From NCBI GenBank assembly GCA_045634365.1, contig JAZRAC010000002.1:1-40011 (forward strand): a stretch of DNA of 40,011 nucleotides, written 5' to 3'. The notes under the pieces were generated by a model. The model was not told the DNA's origin and did not search any database. It saw only the letters and a list, made by a program, of their open reading frames with translations. The stretch comes from HGM04593 sp045634365. GTDB taxonomy: Bacteria; Bacteroidota; Bacteroidia; Bacteroidales; Bacteroidaceae. The translations under genes and the position numbers were made by a program. Shown one piece after another: positions 31,534 through 38,848 of this stretch. The first letter of the stretch is position 1. Every line of letters starts with the position of its first letter.

Positions 31534-31811
31534 GCTGTCCGGTTTGCGCAGGATATGACTCCTACAACTGTCCTTGCTGTAGCGAGACTGTCAATATGAT
31601 CATCTGCCCGGACTGCCACGGAACGGGGCTTAAGAAGCCGAGAGCCTTCCATATCTACCGCAGGGTGACCGCAGAGGTGACGGAGACCTGCTGGCAGATA
31701 CTTCCGAGGGATGAGGACGCGGCGTTCGATAGAGGTGAGAACTGGTGCAGATTTCCGCGTGAGGCTTGTCCGACCTGCAAGGGTGACGGTGAGATTCCAG
31801 AGAATTACTAA
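31530..31811 (+). CDS. DnaJ-like zinc-finger protein, 93 aa
   Basis: Four cysteine pairs: CPVC, CPCC, CPDCHGTG and CPTCKGDG, the last two of the CxxCxGxG type used by the DnaJ zinc domain. It therefore probably binds two zinc ions. Such short phage proteins may bind unfolded proteins or RNA. It lies directly before the non-coding region 31812-32341. Confidence 0.65.
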   Translation: MSCPVCAGYDSYNCPCCSETVNMIICPDCHGTGLKKPRAFHIYRRVTAEVTETCWQILPRDEDAAFDRGENWCRFPREACPTCKGDGEIPENY

Positions 31812-31953
31812 GGTCGCAAGGTTTAACTGTTTCACGATAATAAGGTTTTTATGGGGATAAGCGACCTCCCCGTCAGACAGCAGAGGCAGATGCTGACTTT
31901 CCATCGGTTTTGAGTTGAATAAGTGCATCGGAGTGACTGCCTTCACTCCACAA

Positions 31954-32013
31954 GGGAAGGAGGCCCTGGGGGCGATAATCTGGACCGGAGTTCGAATCTC
32001 CACCTTCCCACCA
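31954..32013 (+). ncRNA. 60-nt tRNA-like minihelix with encoded CCA
   Basis: GGGAAGG (31954-31960) pairs perfectly with CCTTCCC (32003-32009), followed by discriminator A and CCA, the layout of a tRNA acceptor end. Just before it is GGAG-TTCGAAT-CTCC, a T-arm with the standard T-loop. Between the acceptor 5' strand and the T-arm are only 25 bases, where a D-arm plus anticodon arm would need about 42, and no anticodon stem folds there. It resembles a tRNA top half. Confidence 0.45.
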
Positions 32014-32249
32014 GGCGCAGTGATGCGGAATGAAGCAATAATTTTTTCATATGTTAAGTTTAGGTTAGTACAAAGACCGGAAGAGTTCTTCACCAGCTTC
32101 TGACGAGTTCCCGGTCGCAGACTCAGAAGCACTCGCAGCCGTGAGGTTCCGTCACAAGACACAATTCATTAGTCAACCGGGGAGCAAGCGCTCCCCAACA
32201 TTCCCGGAAAGCTGCTGGAGCAATCAACCGAGTGAAAGCGAAAACACTG

Positions 32250-32282
32250 CGTGATGATAGGGCGGTTCGAGTCCGCCTCACG
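32250..32282 (+). ncRNA. Second T-arm-like hairpin
   Basis: GGCGG-TTCGAGT-CCGCC is a perfect T-arm with a standard T-loop, enclosed by CGTGA (32250-32254) and TCACG (32278-32282) with a six-base bulge. The outer CGGGAA may also pair with TTCCCG at 32201, giving an 86-base tRNA-sized envelope. It is not a normal tRNA because the arms do not line up. Confidence 0.4.
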
Positions 32283-32341
32283 GGAACAAAGAACAGGCCG
32301 AACACGGTGGGAGGCCGAGTAACACCAAAACACAGTTAACA

Positions 32342-32659
32342 ATGGACAAATTTATTCTAAAGGATGACCTCGGTGACATCTTGGAAAGCATTGCCGAATC
32401 AGCAATCGAACACTCACGCGAAGTAAGTGTGGAAGTCAGATTTACTGCCTATGTGGGCGTTCAGACAATGACAGTAAGGACATCAAGGAATGGTGGTGAC
32501 TTTGCCAATCTGAGCAGGGTCGAGTATCGCATCGTGGACAAGATCACTGATGACTATACGATAGTTGACGAGACTGTCGATGTCGCACTCAAGACCCTTG
32601 AGGCACTCAAGGCCGAGGAAGCAAGAAGGGAAGCAGAAAACAACAACGATAACGAATAA
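32342..32659 (+). CDS. Hypothetical protein before Sak4-like gene, 105 aa
   Basis: MDKFILKDDLGDILESIAES then beta strands (VSVEVRFTAYVGVQTMTVRT, NLSRVEYRIVDKITDDY) and an acidic helical tail. Probably an accessory protein of the recombination operon. No family recognised. Confidence 0.6.
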   Translation: MDKFILKDDLGDILESIAESAIEHSREVSVEVRFTAYVGVQTMTVRTSRNGGDFANLSRVEYRIVDKITDDYTIVDETVDVALKTLEALKAEEARREAENNNDNE

Positions 32660-32671
32660 AACATCAAGACA

Positions 32672-33604
32672 ATGGGACTCATTAAGAAGCCAAGCGAACT
32701 GAGTGTCAAGGCTACACTTTCAGTTCTGATCTACGGACAGCCGGGTATCGGCAAGACCACTCTCGGAGTATCAGCACCTAACGCAGTACTCTTCGACTAC
32801 GATGGCGGTGTACAGCGCATCAACGGAGCGCATCAGGTGGCTACACTCCAGCCGACAAGCTGGGAGGACACCAACACAGCACTCAAGGAGATTGCAGAGG
32901 AGATGCCGGAAGTGCAGACAATCGTGATTGACACAGTGGGCAAGATGCTGGACTATATGTCTGCATACATCATCCGCAACGATGCCAAGATGGCGATGCG
33001 TGACGGAAGCCTCTCCCTGAAGGGCTACGGAGTGCGTAAGCAGATGTTCGTGAACTTCATCAAGCAGCTTGCATTGATGGGTAAGAATGTCATTTTCATT
33101 GCTCACGAAAGAGAGGAGCGCAGAGGTGAGGAGACATTCAAGAGGCCCGAAATCGGTGGATCATCAGCGAATGACCTCATCAAGGAGCTTGACCTTGTGG
33201 GTTATATGTATGCCATCGGCAAGGAAAGGGTCATCACTTTCGATCCGGCTGAGTATTACTATGCCAAGAATACCTGCAACCTTCCTGCAGCAATCAAGCT
33301 GCCGGTGGTGGTGGATGAGACCGGCAAGGCTTCGCAGAATGTGGCAATGGCTAATATCGTGAAGTCATATGAGACTGCACAGGTCAAGAGACAATCTATG
33401 ACCGCAGAGTATGAGCAGGTGCTGGACATTATCGCAGAGACGATGACCTACGCCACTGATGCTGATTCGCTCAATGATGCTATGGCGAAGGTGTTCGGCC
33501 TGGAGCAGATATACGATTCGCTCCTGAAGGCTCAGAAGGCTGTTGCTGCGAAGGGCAAGGAACTCGGACTGACATACAACAAGATTTCGAAGAAGTATGA
33601 GTAA
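32672..33604 (+). CDS. Sak4-like RecA-fold ATPase
   Basis: 310 residues. Walker A GQPGIGKTT at 22-30, Walker B TIVIDTVGKM, sensor-like NVIFIAHE, and the FDYDGGVQRINGA segment seen in the AAA_24 / Sak4 group. In phages Sak4 works as a short RecA-like single-strand annealing recombinase together with an SSB. The PD-(D/E)XK nuclease gene that follows and the DUF3127 SSB-like gene fit such a recombination set. Confidence 0.85.
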   Translation: MGLIKKPSELSVKATLSVLIYGQPGIGKTTLGVSAPNAVLFDYDGGVQRINGAHQVATLQPTSWEDTNTALKEIAEEMPEVQTIVIDTVGKMLDYMSAYIIRNDAKMAMRDGSLSLKGYGVRKQMFVNFIKQLALMGKNVIFIAHEREERRGEETFKRPEIGGSSANDLIKELDLVGYMYAIGKERVITFDPAEYYYAKNTCNLPAAIKLPVVVDETGKASQNVAMANIVKSYETAQVKRQSMTAEYEQVLDIIAETMTYATDADSLNDAMAKVFGLEQIYDSLLKAQKAVAAKGKELGLTYNKISKKYE

Positions 33605-34394
33605 TCCGAGATACAGGATTTATCCGTCATTGCTTGACAAGTTCCAGGCACTCCTTGATGTGGAGCAGACTGTCGAGGAGTTCTGGAACTTGGACAGCGA
33701 AGGCGAATACAAGGAGACTGCGGATGAGATGTCCGACAGGCTTGAAAGGGAGCTGCTTGATGCAGTGAACAGGGTGCCACGCGAACCGATTGAGGCAGCC
33801 GACAAGGGTACTTGCTTCAATGAGGTTATAGACTGCCTTATTTCGCGCAGGAAATGCGAGTATGAGGGTATGACTATCCAGAGCGAGGAAATGGGCGAGA
33901 ATCGCGTGATAACCGCGAAATTGAACGGGTTTACCTTCCATTACGATGTTGCATTGTGCAAGGAGGTGGCCGAGATTCTGTCGGGCGCGATCAGCCAGCA
34001 TAGATGTGAAGCGGTGATTGATACGAAGTATGGAGATGTAGAGCTTTACGGATATGCGGATGAGATTGTCGAGGATGCGGTGGTGGACATCAAGACCACA
34101 AGCCGTTATGACTTCGGCAAGTTCAGCAAGGGATGGCAGAGGCATATATATCCGTGGTGCCTTGTAGCAAGCGGTCAGATGAAGGAAGTGGCCGGATTTG
34201 AATTTCTGGTCGTGGTGTGGAAGGGTGGCACGTCTCGCACTCCTGTTCTTTCCGGTACTCTCAATGACGAGTGGTACGACTACCATCACGACCAGTCTGA
34301 GGTGGCCATCCGTCAGATATGCGAGAGGTTCATCGAATGGCTTGAGGCTCATCGTGACCAGATTACTGACAAGAAGATATTCGCGGAGGATTAA
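33597..34394 (+). CDS. PD-(D/E)XK nuclease
   Basis: 265 residues with the nuclease core YGYADEIVEDAVVDIKTTSRY: D155, D164 and K166 match the acid and Lys of the motif, and QRHIYPWCLVASG fits the later helix with Gln/Tyr of the Cas4/RecB family. Such phage nucleases resect DNA ends before annealing by the Sak4-like protein. It overlaps the preceding gene by 8 bases. Confidence 0.85.
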   Translation: MSNPRYRIYPSLLDKFQALLDVEQTVEEFWNLDSEGEYKETADEMSDRLERELLDAVNRVPREPIEAADKGTCFNEVIDCLISRRKCEYEGMTIQSEEMGENRVITAKLNGFTFHYDVALCKEVAEILSGAISQHRCEAVIDTKYGDVELYGYADEIVEDAVVDIKTTSRYDFGKFSKGWQRHIYPWCLVASGQMKEVAGFEFLVVVWKGGTSRTPVLSGTLNDEWYDYHHDQSEVAIRQICERFIEWLEAHRDQITDKKIFAED

Positions 34395-34396
34395 CA

Positions 34397-35242
34397 ATGA
34401 CAACGAAGCTCGGATATATAGTCATCCTTCCTTGGATGCGTGAAGAACTCGATTTGAAGGGAAACGAGCTTCTTGTCTATGCTCTTATCCACGGCTTCAG
34501 TCAGGAAGCGCAGGGATGCTTCTTCGGTTCTCTGGAGTATATCAGCAAGGCGTGCGGATGTTCAAGGCCCACAGCAATAGAGACATTAAAGAAGTTGAGA
34601 GAACGAGGCTTGATTTACAAGCGCGAACTCATTGAAAACAATGTAAAGCTGTGCCAATATACTGCCATTACGGGGGGTAGTAAAGAAACTTTACCACCAG
34701 TAAAGAATCTTGACCGGGGTAGTAAAGAAACTTTACCAGAGGGTAGTAAAGAAACTTTACTCAATATTAAAACTACTATTGATAATAAAAAGATAGTAAA
34801 GGGGATTCCCACACTCTCCCTTCCTTTTTCATCTCAAAAGTTCATTGACACTTGGAATGCCTTATGCGAGGAAAAGGAATGGAAGAAGAAGACTCGCAAC
34901 GCCTTGCAGTTGGCATTGAACAAGCTCGGCAGATACCACGAAGAATTTGCAATCGAACTCATCGAGAAGACAATAGCCGGAGGATGGAAGGGAGTGGTAT
35001 TCGATGACACCGATGCGAAGTACCAGGAGTGGAAGTCAGCAAGACAGCAGAAGATTGACAACGCAACGCCGAGGACTGCGGTGGTTAACAAGCCGAGACA
35101 GCTTCCGGCAGACAACAATGTCGATGCGATGTATGCCCGGCTGAAAGCCAAGAAGGAAGCAGAGGAAAGGGAACTCCGCGAACAGTTACAAGAAAAGTAT
35201 GGTGACACTTACCGACCGTCAGGCGGTCAAGATGATCGCTGA
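34397..35242 (+). CDS. Replication initiator with internal origin repeats
   Basis: 281 residues. N-terminal winged helix (ELLVYALIHGFSQEAQGCFF, SLEYISKACGCSRPTAIETLKKLRERGLI), then a linker with the phrase GSKETL three times, and a C-terminal helical part (FIDTWNALCEEKEWKKKTRN, LALNKLGRYHEEFAIELIEK) as in DnaD-like phage replication proteins. The repeated linker coincides with DNA iterons, so the gene carries its own origin, as lambda O does. It would recruit the host helicase. Confidence 0.8.
   Translation: MTTKLGYIVILPWMREELDLKGNELLVYALIHGFSQEAQGCFFGSLEYISKACGCSRPTAIETLKKLRERGLIYKRELIENNVKLCQYTAITGGSKETLPPVKNLDRGSKETLPEGSKETLLNIKTTIDNKKIVKGIPTLSLPFSSQKFIDTWNALCEEKEWKKKTRNALQLALNKLGRYHEEFAIELIEKTIAGGWKGVVFDDTDAKYQEWKSARQQKIDNATPRTAVVNKPRQLPADNNVDAMYARLKAKKEAEERELREQLQEKYGDTYRPSGGQDDR
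34676..34761 (+). repeat. Origin iterons within the initiator gene
   Basis: GGTAGTAAAGAAACTTTACC at 34676-34695 and 34718-34737, a third copy at 34742-34760, and a weaker one at 34699-34715 (AGTAAAGAATCTTGACC). Each contains the inverted repeat GTAAAG-AAA-CTTTAC. Unit starts are about 20 to 24 bases apart. They are followed by an AT-rich stretch (34762-34800), a likely unwinding element. Confidence 0.8.
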
Positions 35243-35363
35243 CATTGAAAGGCTGATGCGGTCAGCCAATAACAACAAGGATTACAATTCACTGAGAAAG
35301 ATTTTATTAACACTTAAAAAGAAGCAACGATATGACACTTTACACAACAGGAAAAGTTTATGA
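35232..35363 (+). CDS. Small basic protein overlapping its neighbours, 43 aa
   Basis: MIADIERLMRSANNNKDYNS then LRKILLTLKKKQRYDTLHN. Basic, helical. Its ATG overlaps the end of the initiator gene and its stop lies in the start of the next gene. An earlier in-frame ATG (35199) would make it 54 residues. May be a helicase-loader-like peptide, but no real support. Confidence 0.45.
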   Translation: MIADIERLMRSANNNKDYNSLRKILLTLKKKQRYDTLHNRKSL

Positions 35364-35709
35364 GAAAGGCGCGATCACCGAGGGTGTATCACAGCAGGGT
35401 AACGTATGGCAGAGGATGACGCTTGTCATTGAAGTTCCGGTAGGCAACTACAGCAAGAAGATGGCGTTCCAGGTCACAACGGGCAACATCCCCGGAGTGA
35501 TGGCATTCAAGGAAGGAGACAAGGTAGAGGTCGGCTGGGATGTATCATCGAGAGAATGGACCAACAAGGAAGGCAAGACAAGCTGGTTCACTTCGATTGA
35601 CCTCCGCACCATCAGACTCGCGGACGAAGTTCCGGCGCAGTCCATCGCATCCACTCCGATAGCGGAGGCCGGTGAGCCACAGGAGGATGATCTGCCGTTC
35701 GGCGAGTAA
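35332..35709 (+). CDS. DUF3127 single-strand DNA-binding protein
   Basis: 125 residues, OB-fold like: MTLYTTGKVYEKGAITEGVS, then LVIEVPVGNYSKKMAFQVT, KEGDKVEVGWDVSSREW and SWFTSIDLRTIRL. It ends in a short acidic tip DDLPFGE as SSB proteins do. It likely coats single strands during replication and helps the Sak4-like recombinase. Confidence 0.85.
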   Translation: MTLYTTGKVYEKGAITEGVSQQGNVWQRMTLVIEVPVGNYSKKMAFQVTTGNIPGVMAFKEGDKVEVGWDVSSREWTNKEGKTSWFTSIDLRTIRLADEVPAQSIASTPIAEAGEPQEDDLPFGE

Positions 35710-35744
35710 GTAAAAAGCGAGTAACACGAGTAAATCATACTATA

Positions 35745-36374
35745 ATGATAAAGATTCAGATCAAGTCAATATGGGGAGAAGTCCTTTTCGAGTATGAGAA
35801 GGAGAACAACACCCTAAAAGACACATTGATTGAGGCGATAAAGAGTGGCGCAAACCTCAGTGGCGCATACCTCAGTGGCGCAAACCTCAGTGGCGCAAAC
35901 CTCAGTGGCGCAGACCTCAGAAGCGCAGACCTCAGTGGCGCATACCTCAGAAGCGCAAACCTCAGTGGCGCAGACCTCAGAAGCGCAAACCTCAGTGGCG
36001 CAAACCTCAGTGGCGCAGACCTCAGAAGCGCAAGAGAAGTTCCTTATGTGCCTTTTGCCTGCCCTTCGGATGGTGCATTCATAGGATGGAAGAAGGTGAA
36101 AAACTGTCTTGTGATGTTAGAGATTCCCGAAGATGCGAGACGATGCTCATGCATTTCGCAGAAGTGCAGATGTGACAAGGCAAAGGTTCTGGGAATTACT
36201 GACCTTAATACCAACGAATCTGTCTCGGAGATTAAGAACACCTCATATTCTCCTGCTGTAACTTATGTAGTCGGAGAGATGGTATATCCCGATTCATTTG
36301 ATGATAACCGATGGAACGAGTGCTCGCATGGCATCCACTTCTTCATCAACAAGCAGAGCGCAATAGATTATTGA
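35745..36374 (+). CDS. Pentapeptide-repeat protein, 209 aa
   Basis: Residues about 35 to 95 are about twelve tandem units of the A(D/N)LSG/RS type (GANLSGAYLSGANLSGANLS), which fold as a right-handed beta helix with the size and charge of DNA. The C-terminal part holds cysteines (RRCSCISQKCRCDKAKV) and a beta domain ending in NECSHGIHFFINKQSAIDY, the layout of pentapeptide plus DUF5758-type proteins. Possible DNA mimic or gyrase-related protein; not tested. Confidence 0.7.
   Translation: MIKIQIKSIWGEVLFEYEKENNTLKDTLIEAIKSGANLSGAYLSGANLSGANLSGADLRSADLSGAYLRSANLSGADLRSANLSGANLSGADLRSAREVPYVPFACPSDGAFIGWKKVKNCLVMLEIPEDARRCSCISQKCRCDKAKVLGITDLNTNESVSEIKNTSYSPAVTYVVGEMVYPDSFDDNRWNECSHGIHFFINKQSAIDY
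35844..36030 (+). repeat. 15-bp coding tandem repeats
   Basis: Unit AGTGGCGCAAACCTC and close variants (CATACCTC, CAGACCTC, AGAAGCGC) repeated about a dozen times, coding five residues each. High identity between units suggests recent expansion by slippage or recombination. Confidence 0.85.
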
Positions 36375-36406
36375 ATTTCGAGAGATAAACACCAAGGAGA
36401 AAAGAC

Positions 36407-36892
36407 ATGAATACATTTGAAAAGACAATCAAGGATTACCTTGACAAAGTGGCGCAGAGCGATGCCGTATTCGCTCAGAAGTATGATGAAGGAAAGAATA
36501 TCGAAGGATGCTGCAAGTACATCATCTCGGAAGTGAAGAAGTCCGGAAGGCAGGGATTCGCTGATGAGGAAATCTACGGAATGGCAATACACTTCTACGA
36601 TGAGGGTCTTGAGACACCGGAGGGAGCAATCAAGTGTGATGTCGTAGTGAACCACACTGTCGAGCTGACCGAGGATGAGAAGGCCAGACTGAAGGAGAAG
36701 GCAATGGCCGAGTACAAGGAGAAGATCATCCGCGAGGAACAGGCCAAGGCGGACAAGGCAAGAAAGGCCGAGGAAGCCAAAGCGAAGAAGGCGGCCGAGA
36801 AGGAGAAGGCACGCAAGGAGGAGGAAGAACGCAAGAGGAAGGAATGGGAGACAGCCGATTTGTTGTTCGCTTTCGATGAGGAGGATGAGTAA
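36407..36892 (+). CDS. PcfK-like protein
   Basis: 161 residues: N-terminal 100 residues KTIKDYLDKVAQSDAVFAQK, EGKNIEGCCKYIISEVKKSG, QGFADEEIYGMAIHFYDEG match PcfK of conjugative plasmids, then a very long charged helix (KADKARKAEEAKAKKAAEKE). The stop overlaps the PcfJ-like start by one base. PcfK and PcfJ also occur as a pair on mobile elements of Bacteroidales. Exact role unknown. Confidence 0.8.
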   Translation: MNTFEKTIKDYLDKVAQSDAVFAQKYDEGKNIEGCCKYIISEVKKSGRQGFADEEIYGMAIHFYDEGLETPEGAIKCDVVVNHTVELTEDEKARLKEKAMAEYKEKIIREEQAKADKARKAEEAKAKKAAEKEKARKEEEERKRKEWETADLLFAFDEEDE

Positions 36893-38193
36893 TGCCACGG
36901 CTGACAATCAAGACACGCAGGGAAATAGTGAGGCTCAGTTCCTCACTCCCTGCTATGAGCGCAAGGCTTGAAAGGGAGTCACGTAATCTATGCGGAACCG
37001 CCTGGATCGGAAATAAGGTAGGATGGTGTGATGTCTGCGGAGAGGAGTTCGAACACCAGCTCTGGGATAGCAAGAGGAAGGAGATACGATGCCCGAAGTG
37101 CGGAGCGAAGGTGTCACTCAAGAAGTCACCGCAGAAGCGGGTGTCGAACAATACCTACTACTTCCAGGAAGTGACCGCGATAGAAGGATGGCAGGTGGTT
37201 CGGACCTGGTACTGCTCAAGGAGATCGAAGCGTTTTCCGATGTCGGTCAAGTATGAGGCGAGGGAGGTGTATCAGAGGTTCATCCGCAAGGCCACCGTTC
37301 CGGTCATCATCGGTCTGGGAGTGCAGGGCGCATCATACTACTGCGACCTATGGAAGTGGAACAGCGAGTGGAAGATCCGCAGGGAAGATGCACAGCACTG
37401 CATCGGTGCGTGGGTGGCTACAAGGCCGAAGCTGTTGCCGGAGCTGAAGATGCGGGGACTGACAAGGCTGAGTGACAACTGCTCTGCATCGAAGCAGATT
37501 GAAAAGGTGTTCAATGATTGGGAGGCGGAAGTTCTTCTGAAGGCCGGAGCAAAGGAAATGTACGACTACTTCATCACCAGCCCACGCACGATGATGAACT
37601 ATTGGCCGAGCATCCGGGTGGCATTGCGACACAAGTATAAGGTCAAGGATGTGTCAATGTGGATTGACCTTCTGCGGATGCTGAATGCAGAGAGGAAGGA
37701 CATCCGCAATCCGCACTATATATGTCCGGACGATGTGAAAGCTGAACACGACAAGTGGATGGAGATTCGCAGAAGAAGATGGGAGAAGGAGCAGGCAGAG
37801 AGGGAAGAACAGGAGCGGAGGGAGCAGGCAGAGCTGCTGGATGAAGATGGTCAGTCGAATGCAGACTATCGTGAAAGGCTTGGAAAGATGCTCGGAGTGG
37901 TAGTGACAGTCGGGAACATCGAGCTGAAACCATTGCAGACCATCAAGGAGTTCTACGAAGAGGGAGAAGCTATGCATCACTGCGTGTTTACAAACGGATA
38001 TTACCGAAAGGACGAATGCCTGATAATCGGAGCGAGAGTGAATGGTGAGAGGGCAGAGACGATCGAGGTGGATACGAAGGAATGGCGGATAATGCAATGT
38101 CGTGGGAAGCATAATCAGGACAGCCAATACCACGAAGCAATAATGGAAGCAATGACAAACAATATGAACAAGTACAGGAGGATGGCACTATGA
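36892..38193 (+). CDS. PcfJ-like protein
   Basis: 433 residues. Zinc pairs CDVC (46-49) and CPKC (68-71) at the start, then a helical middle and the PcfJ domain at the end (LKPLQTIKEFYEEGEAMHHC, GARVNGERAETIEVDTKEWR). The gene directly follows PcfK-like, as in plasmid and phage sets. PcfJ proteins are known from plasmid pCF10 transfer regions; a role in DNA handling is inferred. Confidence 0.8.
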   Translation: MPRLTIKTRREIVRLSSSLPAMSARLERESRNLCGTAWIGNKVGWCDVCGEEFEHQLWDSKRKEIRCPKCGAKVSLKKSPQKRVSNNTYYFQEVTAIEGWQVVRTWYCSRRSKRFPMSVKYEAREVYQRFIRKATVPVIIGLGVQGASYYCDLWKWNSEWKIRREDAQHCIGAWVATRPKLLPELKMRGLTRLSDNCSASKQIEKVFNDWEAEVLLKAGAKEMYDYFITSPRTMMNYWPSIRVALRHKYKVKDVSMWIDLLRMLNAERKDIRNPHYICPDDVKAEHDKWMEIRRRRWEKEQAEREEQERREQAELLDEDGQSNADYRERLGKMLGVVVTVGNIELKPLQTIKEFYEEGEAMHHCVFTNGYYRKDECLIIGARVNGERAETIEVDTKEWRIMQCRGKHNQDSQYHEAIMEAMTNNMNKYRRMAL

Positions 38194-38249
38194 TGAATGA
38201 TCAGCAGAAGATGCAACTGCTTGTGCCACCGCACTCGTTGAAAAACTGA
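38190..38249 (+). pseudogene. Disrupted small gene MNDQQKMQLL / ATALVEKLKEEK
   Basis: The ATG at 38190 (or 38193) opens MNDQQKMQLLV and ends at 38247. One base back from about 38219 the sequence continues as ACATALVEKLKEEK, which with the N terminus makes a natural helical protein. So a single-base change has broken the frame. Real decay, frameshift translation or a read error are possible. Confidence 0.45.
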
Positions 38250-38266
38250 AGGAGGAAAAGTAATAG

Positions 38267-38449
38267 ATAACATTTTTTATAGTTTGGTACATCATCGGAG
38301 TAATTCTTATTTGGATTTCCGAATGGAAAAGAGGTAATGTAAAACGGCTATCTCAGAAGCCTTTTATAGATACATTATATGCTATCGGAGTATCCCTTCT
38401 ATCTTGGATAGCCATAGCTTGGGTTATAGCAAACATTGAAGATTTTTAA
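38267..38449 (+). pseudogene. Disrupted small membrane protein
   Basis: An open frame from ATA 38267 reads two membrane helices: IIGVILIWISEWKRGN and YAIGVSLLSWIAIAWVIANI with linker KRLSQKPFIDTL. No ATG starts it. In another frame the beginning reads (I)DNIFYSLV, so the original N terminus was probably MDNIFYSLV with ATG changed to ATA and a one-base shift near 38288. Two defects next to the broken gene above make this a decayed stretch. Confidence 0.45.
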
Positions 38450-38460
38450 GGAGGAATAGT

Positions 38461-38661
38461 ATGAAGATGTGGATAGCAAGAGACAAGAACGGTGATCTGT
38501 GGTTTCACGAGGAAAAGCCACACATCAATAAGTATGCGAAAGAAGATAATGCCTTTTGGTCTTCAGATGGAGAATATTACGAAGTTGACCAAGATTTCCT
38601 CCCCGAAGTGACCTTCGAGAACAGCCCTATGGAAGTTGAACTTAAATTGATAGAGAAATGA
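38461..38661 (+). CDS. Small phage accessory protein, 66 aa
   Basis: MKMWIARDKNGDLWFHEEKP then DFLPEVTFENSPMEVELKLI. This is a short beta protein family that is common in Bacteroidales phage accessory modules (the MKIWIARDKDG type). AAGGAGG lies before the start, a stronger ribosome site than most here. Overlaps the next gene by 4 bases. Function unknown. Confidence 0.7.
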   Translation: MKMWIARDKNGDLWFHEEKPHINKYAKEDNAFWSSDGEYYEVDQDFLPEVTFENSPMEVELKLIEK

Positions 38662-38846
38662 GTATAGCAGATAAATATATGCGTGAGGCTTGCGATAGGT
38701 GTGAGAGTCATGCAAAGAACTTCTCGTGCGAAGACAAACACACTTGTCCTGTGTACAAGTTGTATTGTATGGCATGCGAGAAAAAAGTAATTATTAAAAA
38801 AGATAGTTGGGAGACTCCTCCTGCACCAAGACCAGAAATGATTTAA
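38658..38846 (+). CDS. Cysteine-rich small protein, 62 aa
   Basis: MSIADKYMREACDRCESHAK, then FSCEDKHTCPVYKLYCMACE. Cys pattern CxxC-x(7)-C-x(5)-C-x(6)-CxxC suggests one or two zinc ions. Overlaps the previous gene start. No known family. Confidence 0.6.
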   Translation: MSIADKYMREACDRCESHAKNFSCEDKHTCPVYKLYCMACEKKVIIKKDSWETPPAPRPEMI

Positions 38847-38848
38847 CT

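Larger units (their letters stand above)
31812..32341 (+). ncRNA. Structured non-coding region with tRNA-like parts
   Basis: 530 bases without a supported gene. Stems seen: GTCAG / CTGAC at about 31879-31903, perfect GGAGTGA (31930-31936) / TCACTCC (31943-31949), the tRNA-like 31954-32013, ACCGG (32076-32080) / CCGGT (32111-32115), perfect GGGGAGC (32179-32185) / GCTCCCC (32190-32196), and the T-arm-like hairpin 32250-32282. TTCCCG (32201) could also pair with CGGGAA (32281). The density of stems points to an RNA product or RNA-level control, not random spacer. Confidence 0.55.

Noticed and set aside
31437..32162. Long minus-strand open frame (241 codons) across the non-coding region
   Set aside because: It runs antisense to the zinc-finger gene and the tRNA-like stems, has no good composition or start signal, and its translated sequence looks like the reverse of structured RNA (GGKVEIRTPVQ).
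32201..32286. Canonical class II tRNA gene
   Set aside because: TTCCCG/CGGGAA can close an 86-base unit with a T-arm, but the T-arm and acceptor are out of register and no anticodon arm of the correct form is found.
31966..32290. tmRNA gene
   Set aside because: The stretch GGGGGCGATAATCTGG resembles the 5' end of tmRNA, but no matching 3' acceptor strand (CGCCCCC) or tag frame is found downstream.
35844..36030. CRISPR-like array
   Set aside because: Units are 15 bp, contiguous, in frame and code for pentapeptides; there are no spacers.
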